Position numbers and translations under genes: made by a program. Below are positions 1 through 9,903 of a DNA stretch of 36,380 nt, in pieces; within the stretch, counting starts at the first letter, position 1, and each line of letters begins with the position of its first letter. The notes below the pieces were generated by a model, which was not told the DNA's origin, ran no database searches, and saw only the letters and a list, made by a program, of their open reading frames with translations. Source of the stretch: Rhodothermales bacterium (GTDB lineage: Bacteria > Bacteroidota > Rhodothermia > Rhodothermales > JAHQVL01); assembly GCA_034439735.1 (NCBI GenBank), contig JAWXAX010000019.1, positions 1 to 36,380 on the forward strand. The letters are read 5' to 3'.

Positions 1-370
1 CGCCGGGGGGGAGAAAGGGCGTGAAGGGGGCGAGGCGTTCGAGGATTTCAGGCCGGGAGAGGCCGTAGACGCTGCCGATGAAGGACAGGAATTCGAGCGG
101 CGAGAGGTAGTCGAGCAGGAAGGAGCTGTCCAGATAACTGCCGACGTGGCGCTTCCATTCTTCCGCCAGGGCGACCGGTTCGTCGTCGATGAGGACCTCG
201 CCGTCGTCGGCCGGCAGCAGATCCAGCAAGAGGCGAAGGAGCGTCGTCTTGCCGGCGCCGTTGTTGCCGACGAGGCCAAACGACTGCCCGCGCTCGATCG
301 ACAGGGCCGGCACATCGAGCGCAAAATGGTCGCTGTAATGTTTCTTGAGCCGGTGGACCTCAATCTTCAT
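1..370 (-). CDS. ABC transporter ATP-binding protein, 3' part outside window
   Basis: ATPase subunit of an ABC transporter, expected to power the membrane protein encoded just upstream. Translating from the ATG at 370 gives a start MKIEVHRLKKHY and a clear Walker A motif GNNGAGKT near residue 35, followed by the usual small-exporter text (LLRLLLDLLPADDGEV). About 123 residues lie in the window; the Q-loop is probably within this part, while the signature, Walker B and switch histidine lie beyond position 1. Its ATG overlaps the TGA of the permease gene by 11 nt, so the two are almost certainly translationally coupled. The substrate is unknown. The family assignment is secure; the exporter role is inferred from the partner. 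Confidence 0.9.
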   Translation of the reverse strand, partial: MKIEVHRLKKHYSDHFALDVPALSIERGQSFGLVGNNGAGKTTLLRLLLDLLPADDGEVLIDDEPVALAEEWKRHVGSYLDSSFLLDYLSPLEFLSFIGSVYGLSRPEILERLAPFTPFLPPG

Positions 371-1880
371 ATTTCCTGAACCCCATCGCCATCTGATATT
401 TTCGGCTGAGGAGTTGTTGGGTGAAGTATTCGCTCCATTTCCTGGAAAACACGAGGCTGGCCACGCCTACGCCCCCGATGAACAGCAGCGCCGTCCAGCG
501 GATGTTCTGCAGCAGAAACAGGGTGATGGCCGGCGGCAGGACGGTTGGGACGATCCAGAGCCAGTGGGAGAGAGAGAACCCCTCATAATTAAAAAAGCTT
601 CCGCTCCGCGCGATATCCACCCGGTGCTGGTTGCGGACCGCCAGCGCGAGCATGAGTACGCTGGTGACGCCGGCGTTGTAAAACAGGAACGTCACGTGCA
701 ACAGCAGCAGATCCGGGTTCAGCCAGATGAACAGCGGCAGGCTGATCAAGAAAAACAGTAAACACGAGCCCTGGAGGATCATCAACTTCGCCAGCACCAT
801 CTCCTCTGGACGGATCGACCGCGCCAGGAAGCCGTCGAAATAGATGCTCTCCCACGCAAACATCAGCTGGCCGTAGTTGAGCGCGAACGTGCCCGAGGCG
901 AACAATCCGATCACCGCATTGATGGCTTCGCTCTGAAACATGTCGGTATCCGCCAGCATCAGCGAGATATAGGCCAGCGCAAAGACGACGCTGAGCAGGA
1001 AATAGTGTTTCGGGCGCTTGTTGCGCCAGATCATGCGTAATTCGAGCATGATGAGGTTCATGACCTGGCCGCGTTTCGGTCCAAAAAAAATCGCCCTCCG
1101 CAGGACGCGCGGGCTGCCGTTCGCCTCGGGCGTCGAACGAAGGTTCTGACGGATGACAGCGCTGGAATACAAGAAGATGCTGACGGTGCATGCCGCGATC
1201 AAGCCCAGAAAATACAGGTTGCCTGCCGCGAGTTGCCCGAACAACACAAACGACATCAGGCTCACGAAGTGGGTCTGAATCACCTGGTCGATCACCAGCA
1301 ACGAGGCCATCGCGGAGATGGCGATCAGAAAGTGGAGCGAGTTGCGGCTGAGGACCGTCCGCAGCAGGTTGATGGCGAAGTGGGAGAGGAAGAGAAACAG
1401 CGTAAAGCCGGCCAACCACGTCAGCGACCCACGCAGCTCGTAGCCGCCGGCAATGAAATACCGCAGCCAGAACGGTAGAACGAACAGGTAGGGGATGACG
1501 TTGTGGAAGCTGAGAAGCGAAAACAGCTGGTAGAAGCGGACGAGGCTTTTACGCGGAATGGGCAGATGCAAGTAGGGACGAATCTTCATCCGTGGCCCCT
1601 GTTGCAGGAAAAATCGCATCGAAAACATCCCCAACAACACTTCGATCAGGTGCTGGTTGAGGAAGCTGACGGAGTCGATCCCCGCCGGCGTGCCCCGAAA
1701 GACTTCCTTGAAAAAGAAGCCCATCCCGCCGAGCAGTACCGTCACGTACAGCATTACCATCCCGCCGGCCAGCACCGTCAACCACCGATTACGCCGGCTC
1801 AGCGATCGCGTGAAGCTCTTCCAATGATGGGCAAGCAGATGACGATACACCGCCATCGTCGGCGGGGCGGGATGGAACAT
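360..1880 (-). CDS. ABC transporter permease, DUF5687-like membrane protein
   Basis: Polytopic membrane protein of 506 residues with roughly ten to twelve hydrophobic segments (for example around residues 33-55, 150-172, 180-200, 222-240 and several in the C-terminal third). I recognise it as the DUF5687 type of permease that is common in Bacteroidota beside an ABC ATPase; the typical length is about 490. It runs straight into the ATPase gene with an 11-nt overlap, giving a two-gene exporter operon. An alternative start is ATG 1856 (MAVYRHLLAHH), which matches how relatives begin; neither start has a visible Shine-Dalgarno. The substrate cannot be read from the sequence. Confidence 0.85.
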   Translation of the reverse strand: MFHPAPPTMAVYRHLLAHHWKSFTRSLSRRNRWLTVLAGGMVMLYVTVLLGGMGFFFKEVFRGTPAGIDSVSFLNQHLIEVLLGMFSMRFFLQQGPRMKIRPYLHLPIPRKSLVRFYQLFSLLSFHNVIPYLFVLPFWLRYFIAGGYELRGSLTWLAGFTLFLFLSHFAINLLRTVLSRNSLHFLIAISAMASLLVIDQVIQTHFVSLMSFVLFGQLAAGNLYFLGLIAACTVSIFLYSSAVIRQNLRSTPEANGSPRVLRRAIFFGPKRGQVMNLIMLELRMIWRNKRPKHYFLLSVVFALAYISLMLADTDMFQSEAINAVIGLFASGTFALNYGQLMFAWESIYFDGFLARSIRPEEMVLAKLMILQGSCLLFFLISLPLFIWLNPDLLLLHVTFLFYNAGVTSVLMLALAVRNQHRVDIARSGSFFNYEGFSLSHWLWIVPTVLPPAITLFLLQNIRWTALLFIGGVGVASLVFSRKWSEYFTQQLLSRKYQMAMGFRKYED

Positions 1881-1973
1881 TCGCGGGTGGAATTACATGT
1901 ACGCGAGGCGAGAAATACGCTACCCATACCCGGCGCGCGCATCCGGGTGGCGGGCGTAAGGTAACAACCAGTC

Positions 1974-2769
1974 ATGACACTTTCAGCTAGGCGGCGGAAT
2001 GACGCATCCGTGCGAGGACGGTACGCCCCGTCACCTACGGGCCGGATCCACCGGGGCAACGCCCGCACGGCGCTGTCGGCGTGGCTGTCCGCTCGTCGTC
2101 AAGGCGGCGCATTCGTCTGGCGCCTGGAGGATCTGGACACGGCGCGCGCGGACCCGGAGCTGGCACGGGCGGCGATCGACGACCTGCGGTGGATGGGAAT
2201 CGCCTGGGACGAAGGGCCGGATGTCGGCGGCCCGTTTGGACCTTACACGCAGTCCGAACGCACGGCTTTGTATAATGACGCTCTCCGCAACCGGAGGCGA
2301 AGTGGGGTTTGTGGATCGGGTGTTCGGGATCGTGCGCGAAACCGTGGCCGATGCCGTGGGGGACATCGTCCTCCGCCGGCGAGGTGGCTACTATGCGTAC
2401 CAGCTCGCCGTCGTGGTGGACGATCTGTTGATGGGCATCACGGAGGTCGTCCGCGGCGCTGACCTCCTCTGGTCCACCCCCCGTCAGATACAGCTCATCG
2501 AGGCCCTCGGCGGCACGCCGCCGGCCTACGCGCACGTCCCGCTGATGCTCAACGCAGACGGCCAGAAGCTCTCCAAACGCAACGCCGGCCTCACGCTCGC
2601 TTCCCTGCGCGATGCCGGCGCGCGGCCCGAACAGGTCGTGGGGTATCTGGCATACTCCCTGGGGCTACTGCCCGCGCCCCGGCCGGCGACGGCGGTTGAG
2701 CTGATCCCGCTGTTCGATTGGGGGATGATCCGCCCCGAGGATTGGGTGTTGCCGGCGGAATTCATGTAG
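1974..2769 (+). pseudogene. gluQ: glutamyl-Q tRNA(Asp) synthetase, internal deletion plus frameshift
   Basis: GluQ-type enzyme (truncated glutamyl-tRNA synthetase paralogue that glutamylates queuosine in tRNA-Asp). Frame 1 from 1974 has the class I motif APSPTGRIHRGN, then EDLD and PYTQSERTALYNDALRN. Frame 2 then gives GEVGFVDRVFG, YAYQLAVVVDD, ADLLWSTPRQI and the KMSKS equivalent KLSKRN, ending at TAG 2769. The switch happens near 2280-2300. Compared with full enzymes, about 55-80 residues are missing there, including the Cys-rich zinc loop, and the loss is not a multiple of three. Both halves are otherwise well conserved, so the lesion is recent or is an assembly error. As written the product is non-functional. 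Confidence 0.85.
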
Positions 2770-2789
2770 GGCCACGCCCTGGCGTGGCC
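2770..2789. repeat. 9-bp perfect palindrome after the gluQ stop
   Basis: GGCCACGCC at 2770-2778 and GGCGTGGCC at 2781-2789 form a perfect 9-bp stem directly after the TAG of the gluQ remnant. It lies in the 29-nt gap between the convergent gluQ and rnr genes and may act as a bidirectional terminator. Its TAGGG lead-in resembles the palindromes at 16633-16707. Confidence 0.6.
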
Positions 2790-2798
2790 GTTCAACGT

Positions 2799-5003
2799 TC
2801 AACGCGTTTTTTGCGTTTGCGCAAACCCGAAATCGATCTCGCCCGTGTTCGGATTCGCGCCTTCCACGCGGACGCGGACGGCCAGGCCGGGGTGGTAGGA
2901 CTTACCGTTGTGCGACCCGATCAGCGCGAAGCGCAACTCGTCGTATTCGTAATAATCGTCGTCCATCTCCCGCACGTGGATGAGCCCTTCGAGCAGGAGT
3001 GACGGGATTTCGACGAAGATCCCGAAACGCGTCGCGTTCGTGACCACGCCCTCGAACGTGTCGCCCAGGTGTTTGAGGGCGTAGAGGGCCTGTTTCTGTT
3101 TGATCGAGTCGCGCTCGGCTTCTTCGGCCTTCCGCTCGCGTTCGGAGCAGTACTCGCAGCGGGACTCCAGGTCCTCGTTCGCCGGCCCGCCGGCGGCCAT
3201 CCCTTTCAGGAGCCGGTGCGCCATCAGGTCCGGGTACCGGCGGATGGGGCTCGTGAAGTGCGCATAGTGGCTGAACCCGAGGCCGTAGTGGCCCACGTTT
3301 TTGGTGCTATACGCGGCCTTGGCCATGGAGCGGAGGGCGGCGTATTTGATGACCGGCTCGGCCGGCTTGCCGCGGACGGCTTCCATGAGCGCGTTCAGAT
3401 CCTGCGGTCGCACCCGGCCATCCTTCAGCGGGAGCATGAACCCGAAGGCCTTGACGTAGGTGGCAAGGTTCGTGAGGCGCTCGGCGTCCGGGTGGTCGTG
3501 CACGCGGTAGACACCTTTGCCGCCCTCGGCCTTGTGCCGGCCTTTCGCCAGCTCCTGCGCCGCCATCTTGTTGGCCAGCAGCATCAGCTCCTCGATCAGG
3601 AAATGGCTGGCGATCCGGTCCTTGCGTTCGATGGCCACCGGGTTGCCGGCGGCGTCGAGGCGGACGCGCGTCTCGGGCATGTCAAAATCAATAGAACCCT
3701 GCGCGTGTCGCTTCTTACGGAGTCGCTCGGTGAGCCGGGCCGCGCGCTGGATGTCCGGCGCGAAGGGCTCGCCGGCGAGGCCGCCATCGATCACCGCCTG
3801 GGCTTCCTCGTAGGTGAAGCGCCGGCCGGAGTGAATGACGGTTTCATGGAAGGCGTAGTCCGTCACCTCATCGTTGGCATCGAGCGTGAACAGGCAGGAA
3901 AACGCCAGCCGGTCCTCGTTGGGTCGGAGTGAGCACAGGTCGCCGGAGAGGCGCTCGGGCAGCATCGGGATGGCGCGGTCGGCCAGGTAAACGCTCGTGG
4001 CCCGGAGGTACGCCTCGCGGTCGAGCGCGCTGCCGGGGGACACGTAGTAGCTCACGTCCGCGATGTGCACCCCGATATCGACCCCGCCATCTGCCCGTTC
4101 CTCGATGTGGATCGCGTCGTCGAAGTCGCGCGCGGTTTCGGGGTCGATGGTGAAGATGCGGCGGGCGCGGAGGTCGGTCCGCCGGCGGATTTCAGCCTCC
4201 GGGATGTCACTTGAAATGCCATCGGCCTCTTCGAGCGGGGCGACGGGGAAGCGTTCCGTGAGGCCATGCCGGCGCATGAGGGCGCGGGTGAGCGTATCCG
4301 GGTCGTCGGCGGCGCCGAAGAGTTCGACGATGTGGCCGTTGAACTGGCGGCGGAAGGCGTCGAAGTCGTCCAGCCCGACGAGCGCTTTCTTGAAATGCAG
4401 CGGCTGGTCCGCCGGCGCACTCGTCACGTTCACCTTGTGCGGGAAGGTCGGGTCGTCCGCCTCCAGGTAGACGAGTTTGCCCTTCTGGTAGAGCGTCCCG
4501 ATCAAGTCCATCTTCGCCCGTTCGAGGATCTCGACGATGACGGCCTTACGCCGGCCGCCGCTCGTGCGGGCATCGCCGAAGCGGATGCGGACGCGGTCGC
4601 CATTCATGGCCGAGCCGGCGTCGTCGGGGCGGACGGCGAAGCCGTCTTCATACCCCTCCACCTCCACATAGCCGAACCCCTCGCGGTTGAGGCGGAGAAG
4701 CCCTTCGGCCAACTCGCGCCGACTGCTGCCATACTGGATCCGAGCGCCGACGGATTTTATCTCCTCCTGCTTTTTCATCTCGTCCACGACGGTCAGAAAC
4801 GTCTTGTGCGCTTCGTAGGTCGAGTAGCCGAGGAGTTTGGCGACTTCTTTCGGATGGAACGAGCGCGCGCCGTTGTCGCGCAGGATCTTGAGGATGTCGG
4901 CTTTGATGGCGCCGGGTTTGACGTTACCGGGCTTGATATTACCGGGCTTGATACTACTGGACCTGGGGCTTTTGCCGCCGGCCTGCTTTCTGGGTGTTGC
5001 CAC
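2799..5003 (-). CDS. rnr: Ribonuclease R (RNase II/VacB family)
   Basis: 3'-5' processive exoribonuclease of 734 residues, cytoplasmic, degrading structured RNA. Order seen: basic repetitive N-terminus (residues 1-35); a winged-helix-like segment (about 35-80); cold-shock OB domains (about 95-230); the RNB catalytic domain, with metal-binding aspartates D287, D293, D295 and D296 in TIDPETARDFDD; and a C-terminal S1 domain (about 645-730). It has the normal family length but lacks a long basic tail. A cysteine pair (CEYC) lies before S1. The start is GTG at 5003 with no Shine-Dalgarno. It lies 94 nt downstream of tamB and is probably cotranscribed from aroB. Residues 17-35 are three near-copies of a KPG-containing pentapeptide. 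Confidence 0.95.
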   Translation of the reverse strand: MATPRKQAGGKSPRSSSIKPGNIKPGNVKPGAIKADILKILRDNGARSFHPKEVAKLLGYSTYEAHKTFLTVVDEMKKQEEIKSVGARIQYGSSRRELAEGLLRLNREGFGYVEVEGYEDGFAVRPDDAGSAMNGDRVRIRFGDARTSGGRRKAVIVEILERAKMDLIGTLYQKGKLVYLEADDPTFPHKVNVTSAPADQPLHFKKALVGLDDFDAFRRQFNGHIVELFGAADDPDTLTRALMRRHGLTERFPVAPLEEADGISSDIPEAEIRRRTDLRARRIFTIDPETARDFDDAIHIEERADGGVDIGVHIADVSYYVSPGSALDREAYLRATSVYLADRAIPMLPERLSGDLCSLRPNEDRLAFSCLFTLDANDEVTDYAFHETVIHSGRRFTYEEAQAVIDGGLAGEPFAPDIQRAARLTERLRKKRHAQGSIDFDMPETRVRLDAAGNPVAIERKDRIASHFLIEELMLLANKMAAQELAKGRHKAEGGKGVYRVHDHPDAERLTNLATYVKAFGFMLPLKDGRVRPQDLNALMEAVRGKPAEPVIKYAALRSMAKAAYSTKNVGHYGLGFSHYAHFTSPIRRYPDLMAHRLLKGMAAGGPANEDLESRCEYCSERERKAEEAERDSIKQKQALYALKHLGDTFEGVVTNATRFGIFVEIPSLLLEGLIHVREMDDDYYEYDELRFALIGSHNGKSYHPGLAVRVRVEGANPNTGEIDFGFAQTQKTR
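4911..4955 (-). repeat. rnr: 15-bp tandem repeat inside the rnr N-terminus
   Basis: Three consecutive 15-nt units (4911-4925, 4926-4940, 4941-4955) of the form accgggcttgatatt. They encode repeating I/V-K-P-G-N/A pentapeptides in a probably unstructured basic leader. The unit length keeps frame, so copy-number change would only lengthen or shorten the leader. Confidence 0.8.
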
Positions 5004-5097
5004 GCTGGGAGAGGGTAGGTAAGGATTGCCGCTATTGTACCCGGGGTGGGCCGGGAGGTTGCCGGGGGATGCGCCGGCGAGCTTTCGGGCGGGCTCC

Positions 5098-8000
5098 CTA
5101 CCGCCGCGCCACCGGCTCCGCCGCCTCTCGCCTCCCGAACAACCGCCCCCACAACCTCCGCCACGAGGAGAACTGGGTTTGGTACGACAACCCCGCGCCG
5201 CGAGTGCTGGTCAGGGCGTTTTCGGCGAGTACGTCGCCCTCGCGGCGGAGGAAGACCTCCACGGACACGCTGGGATTGAGGCGGACTTCCACGGTGAACT
5301 CGCCCTCGAGGCCGCTCTGGTACTGGGTCTGTTCGTTCTGGTAGACGCCCTGGCCGCGGATCACCAGCCGCTCGTCGAGCAGGTAAAGGGCCACGCCGGC
5401 CGTCACACCCGGGTCCTGCAGGCTCTCGCCCTGGAGGCCGAGGTTGAAGTCGATGTTCGGGATGGCTTCGTTCAGAAACCGGTTCAACTGGCTGGCCACC
5501 AGTTGCGACACGCTGCTAAACGCCAGCTGCTCGCCCGAACTCGTGAGCGCACTTCCGCCGCCGCCGGCGACATTTTCGGTGGTGAGCAGGAACGAGTTGG
5601 TGAGGAGCACGCTCGTCGCAAAATCCGTCGAGCGCTCGGGTTGGTTGAAGATGGCCTCGATAGCGGCGTAATTGCCGCTGTAGTTGCGGTCGCTCCGGTC
5701 GGTCTCCAGTCGCAGCGCCACTTCCGGGGTGGAGACGCGGCCCGTAACGTCGAGCTTCACGATGAGGGGGATGAAGGTCGTTTCGCTGAGCGCCTGCCCG
5801 GGCAGGCCGGCCGGCGAGGCGCGGGTCTTGTACGAAGCCGGAATGTGGATCGCGGCGTCGGTGGGGTTGCCGTCCCAGGTGAGGGTGCCTCCGCTGTCGA
5901 TGAGGAACCGCCGTGCGAACACCTCGCCGGCAGTGAACAGGTAGTCGCCGGAGTCGATGTTGAGCGTCCCGTACGTCGTCAACTCGCCCTCCCTTCGCTG
6001 GAGCTGAATGCGGCCGCTACCGACGGCGTTCATCACATCCCCCAGCAGCGGATCGAACACGAGGTGGATAGTGGAGCCGGATGGGGCGAAGATGTTCAGA
6101 TCCATCGATAACCCCTCGATGAACCGCCGTTCCCCCACGGGGCGCTTCGAAAACAGATTCGGGCGGTACGTCAGCCGGCGGTAGTCCGGCACGGCACCCG
6201 TCGAATCGGCGTAGATGAGGAAGCCGACATCCGACAACTCTTCTTCCTCGGTGATCGGAATGTAGAGTTCGCTGCTGGAGGTGGTGACGGCGTTGTTGGA
6301 TACCAGGAAGGCGTTGGAGGTGGGGCCGGTGAGGGTCGTGTTACCGGAGGCCCAGATCTGCCCAAAAAACGGCAGGTCTTCTCCGGTGGTGCGGTTCATG
6401 ATCAGAAACTCGTCGAGCACGCCGCGGAGGTCGAAGGAGAAATACCGGTAGTCGTTGAACAGGAACGACCCCTCGATCCGCGCCGACCCGCCTGTCTGGT
6501 CGCGGACAATGGCGTTGCCGAGGTGGATGCCCCGCCGGTCGACGGTGATGGGCGACGCGGCGTCGCGCAGCGCGAGGTTGAATCGGGGGATGTCCAGCGC
6601 CCCGTCGTGAAGGGCGAGTTGCGCGTCGAAGAGCGGGTAGGAAAAGTCGCCGGCGATGGTGCCGTTGCCGGCCACATAGCCATTCACGTTGCGAAGCAGA
6701 TCGGGGAAGATGAACTCGAAGAAAAAGACATCGGCCCGTTCTATGTTCACGTCCAGGTCCAACGATCCGGCATCCACGAAGCCGGTCCGCTGGCGGTTGT
6801 AGACGGGCAGCCGGCTCGTGCCGGCGATCTGCAGGGCATTTTCTTCGTAGTTGGGCGTCACGGCCGCGTCGGGAAGTAACAGGCGGCGCTCCCCTTCGGG
6901 CACGGGGGCGAGGTCGATCGTGAGGCCGACATCCGGCAGGCCGGGCAGGTAGCGGCTGGTGAGGGTGAGGTTGCCCAGCACCCGGTTGTCGAGCGAGAGG
7001 TGGTCGATCGCGAGGGCGCCGGTAAATTCGGGCTGCAGGTCGTGTGAGGTAAAGGCAAGCCGGCCGCTGACGAGGCCGCCCATGGGGATGATCATGTTCG
7101 CGAACTCCGAAAACGGGCGGATGCCAATGTCGTCTACATGGATGAACGTCGTGTCGGCGCTGCGGGCGGAGAGCACGCCGCTGGTGCGGATGCGCTGGGT
7201 GCCGCCGGCCAGGGCGGACGGGCTTTCGAGCACGAACTCGGGCAGGACGATGGCGTCGCTGTAGACGTCGATGGGGCCGGACGAGACGGTGGTCCAGGCG
7301 GAGGAGCCGATGGACAGGGCGAGGTCCTGCAGGGTGAACCGGTTGCGGTCCGGCAGTAGATCAAGCCGCGCCGACAGGCGCTGGGAGCCGGATCGCGGGC
7401 CGCTCTGGGTGAGCACGGTGAAGCGTCCGCTCCGCCGGCTGAGGGTGACGGCCATAGAGGGGTGCCGGAAGTAGTGGCCGGCGAACAGGAGGGAGTCCGC
7501 GGCGAGGGACGCCTGCATCTCCAAATTGTCCATCAACGGCGTGTCGAGGTGGCCGGTGAGATGGAATTCGATGTGGGGGGACTGGCTCTTGGTCAGCGCG
7601 GTCTCGAGGGAATCGCCCGAGAAGATGCCGGCGATCCCCAACACGTCGGGCCCTACATCGATGCGCGCCTCGCCGTGGAGGTCGGTGTCGAGTTCGGCGA
7701 AGGTCGGCGGGAAGGCGCCGATCAGGAGGTCCGACCGGTGCAACGCAAGCCGGATGTCGATGTGGAGGATGGAATCCGCCTCGGCCTCGGCGATACGCTG
7801 TCGGGCGTGGCGCTGGAGCTGTTCCCGGTAGAGGGCATCGATGGTGGACGCGAAGGCGCGTTCGGTGAGGGCGTCTTCTGCCTCGTTGGGCGTGAGCGCC
7901 GGCATCCGCGGCTTCTTGCGCTCCTGCTCGAAGGCGCGCGCCAGGCTTTCGCCCCAGAGCCTGCCCAGCGCCACGAGCGGCGCCGCGAGCACGTCGCCTT

Positions 8001-9837
8001 CCGCCGTGAGGGTGAGGGCGTCGCCATCGAGTTCGAGCCGGCGCTGGCCTACTCCCCATTCCTGGAGCGTGAGGGTACTCGTGTTGGCCAGAATAGGGCG
8101 CGGCTCGTTGTCGCCATAGGCCACGGAGGACGAGTCGATGGCGACCTGGACGCGGCCGAGGAGGTCGTTCCAGGTGAGGCCCTCGCCGCGGATTCCGAAA
8201 CGCGCGTTGAGATCGGTGCGGAGCGAGTCGTTGCCGAGCGCCGCGCCGAGGTCGAGCCGGCGCAGCGACAGTTCGCCTGAAAACGCCGGCGTGGCGGCGC
8301 CGAGGTCGAGCCGGCCCTCGGCCTCGATCCGGCCAGCGCCGTCGCGGTTGGCGAAAAGAGCGGCATCCCAGATGCCGTTGCCGGCGGCCACATAGACGTC
8401 CAGCGTATCGACGCGGTGGCGGTTGATAGACGACGGGCTCAAGGTGAGCCGCAGCTCGCCGCCGGCGCGGGGCAGCGTCGCGCCGTCGCCATACAGCAAC
8501 AGCGCGCCGTTCAGATCGGTCGATGGGGCGTCTTCGACGGCGATGGAAAGGTCGAGGGAGTCGACGGCCAGGTCGGCCCGGTAGGTGAACGTCTGGCTGG
8601 CGTCGCGCGCGAGGTCGAGCGAGCCGGCGAGGTGGCCGGCCGGGCTGTGCGCGTCGAGGGCGAGGGCGACGGAGAACGGCGCGGCGCCTTCGCCGGCGAC
8701 GGGGTGGAACGCGCCGCGCACATCCAGACGGTCGATCTCGATGGTCCCGAGCGCCTGGATCGAGGCGAAGCGGCCGGCGGGGAAGAACGCCTGGAGGTCG
8801 TGGCCGGAGAAGCGGCCGGGGTCGATGCTGAGGGCCAGCTGCAGCGAGTCCGGGTACCCGACGGCGCTGGCGGTGCCAGAAATCGCGGTGACGCCGCGCC
8901 GCAGGTTGAAGGCCGGCACCGCAAAGTCGCTCAAGGTGCCCCGGAGCCGTGCCGAGACCTCCAGGGTGTCCGCGGCGGTCAGCCGGGGGAAAAAAGAGCG
9001 GAAGTCGGCCGGCGCGATCCGGCTGTCCATCAGTTCGAGGTCGATTTCGGCGTCGCCCGGGATGTCGGGGAAGTGGGAGATGTGGTCCAGGCGCCCCGTC
9101 ATCGTCAGCGACGTGCCCCCGAACTGCAGCCCCACCTGGTTCAGCTCCACCTGGTCATCCATGATCACGAACTGACCGTGGACGTTTTCGATGTGCTGAC
9201 CGGTGGACGGGAGGTCGCTGGAGAAAAAATCGACATCCAACAATTTGATGTTGGAGACCCACTCGACGTTCATCCGCGTCTGGATGTGGGTCGTCTGGAA
9301 CCGGGTATAATCGAACAGCCGGCCTTCAGCGACGGCTGTCGGCGTGGCGCCGAGGTTGTGCGTGTGGACGGCCCCGTCCATGATCCGGATGTCGGCGGAC
9401 GTGAACTCCCAAGGATCGTCGCGGATGCGCGGGTTTCGGCGTCTGAAGAGGTCGCCGATGTTCCAGGAACTGTCCGGCCGGAGCATCAGGTTGAGCTCGG
9501 GCTGGATGAGCGTGATGCTGTTGAGGGACACCGTACGGCGGAGGAGATCCTGCCAGCGGAGCCGGACGACGGCGGCGTCGATGGAGGCGACGAGCGCGCC
9601 GTCTCCATCAAGGAGGTGGACATTGTGCGCGTAGAGGGTGTTGAGCAGGTTGCCCTGCAGCTGGCCGATCCGCAACTCCCCGTGAAACGCCTGCCCGAAC
9701 TGCCGCTCCAGCTGGATCCGCAACCCGTCCCTCCCGACCTGCGTGCGCGTCAGGGCGAGGAACAGGACCGCGCCGGCGACGACTGCATACACGAGGCCTT
9801 TAAGCACGCCGCGTGGAATGTTGAGCAGTGCGCGCAT
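5098..9837 (-). CDS. tamB: TamB-like translocation and assembly protein (DUF490 C-terminal domain)
   Basis: Very long envelope protein of 1579 residues. Residues about 10-28 form a single N-terminal membrane anchor; the rest is the low-complexity, beta-rich, LDLxA/GxLxL-patterned sequence typical of AsmA/TamB-like proteins. The last ~400 residues carry the TamB C-terminal (DUF490) domain, for instance TYGTLNIDSGDY, ALRLETDR and FNLGLQGESLQDPGVTAG near the end. Family members form a beta-taco channel across the periplasm for phospholipid transport or outer-membrane protein assembly; which applies here cannot be told. It sits 66 nt after aroB and 94 nt before rnr on the same strand. No BamA/TamA-like gene is in the window. 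Confidence 0.9.
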   Translation of the reverse strand: MRALLNIPRGVLKGLVYAVVAGAVLFLALTRTQVGRDGLRIQLERQFGQAFHGELRIGQLQGNLLNTLYAHNVHLLDGDGALVASIDAAVVRLRWQDLLRRTVSLNSITLIQPELNLMLRPDSSWNIGDLFRRRNPRIRDDPWEFTSADIRIMDGAVHTHNLGATPTAVAEGRLFDYTRFQTTHIQTRMNVEWVSNIKLLDVDFFSSDLPSTGQHIENVHGQFVIMDDQVELNQVGLQFGGTSLTMTGRLDHISHFPDIPGDAEIDLELMDSRIAPADFRSFFPRLTAADTLEVSARLRGTLSDFAVPAFNLRRGVTAISGTASAVGYPDSLQLALSIDPGRFSGHDLQAFFPAGRFASIQALGTIEIDRLDVRGAFHPVAGEGAAPFSVALALDAHSPAGHLAGSLDLARDASQTFTYRADLAVDSLDLSIAVEDAPSTDLNGALLLYGDGATLPRAGGELRLTLSPSSINRHRVDTLDVYVAAGNGIWDAALFANRDGAGRIEAEGRLDLGAATPAFSGELSLRRLDLGAALGNDSLRTDLNARFGIRGEGLTWNDLLGRVQVAIDSSSVAYGDNEPRPILANTSTLTLQEWGVGQRRLELDGDALTLTAEGDVLAAPLVALGRLWGESLARAFEQERKKPRMPALTPNEAEDALTERAFASTIDALYREQLQRHARQRIAEAEADSILHIDIRLALHRSDLLIGAFPPTFAELDTDLHGEARIDVGPDVLGIAGIFSGDSLETALTKSQSPHIEFHLTGHLDTPLMDNLEMQASLAADSLLFAGHYFRHPSMAVTLSRRSGRFTVLTQSGPRSGSQRLSARLDLLPDRNRFTLQDLALSIGSSAWTTVSSGPIDVYSDAIVLPEFVLESPSALAGGTQRIRTSGVLSARSADTTFIHVDDIGIRPFSEFANMIIPMGGLVSGRLAFTSHDLQPEFTGALAIDHLSLDNRVLGNLTLTSRYLPGLPDVGLTIDLAPVPEGERRLLLPDAAVTPNYEENALQIAGTSRLPVYNRQRTGFVDAGSLDLDVNIERADVFFFEFIFPDLLRNVNGYVAGNGTIAGDFSYPLFDAQLALHDGALDIPRFNLALRDAASPITVDRRGIHLGNAIVRDQTGGSARIEGSFLFNDYRYFSFDLRGVLDEFLIMNRTTGEDLPFFGQIWASGNTTLTGPTSNAFLVSNNAVTTSSSELYIPITEEEELSDVGFLIYADSTGAVPDYRRLTYRPNLFSKRPVGERRFIEGLSMDLNIFAPSGSTIHLVFDPLLGDVMNAVGSGRIQLQRREGELTTYGTLNIDSGDYLFTAGEVFARRFLIDSGGTLTWDGNPTDAAIHIPASYKTRASPAGLPGQALSETTFIPLIVKLDVTGRVSTPEVALRLETDRSDRNYSGNYAAIEAIFNQPERSTDFATSVLLTNSFLLTTENVAGGGGSALTSSGEQLAFSSVSQLVASQLNRFLNEAIPNIDFNLGLQGESLQDPGVTAGVALYLLDERLVIRGQGVYQNEQTQYQSGLEGEFTVEVRLNPSVSVEVFLRREGDVLAENALTSTRGAGLSYQTQFSSWRRLWGRLFGRREAAEPVARR

Positions 9838-9903
9838 GAGAACGGGGTTTCAGCGAACGGGGATCTGGCGGTAGGGAAGGCGTCTATCGAGCGGGGGGAT
9901 CGA

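Noticed and set aside
3069-5018. Two plus-strand open frames of 287 and 250 residues (3069-3932, 4266-5018)
   Set aside because: Both are antisense to rnr, whose RNB and S1 motifs are unmistakable; no domain is seen in the shadows.
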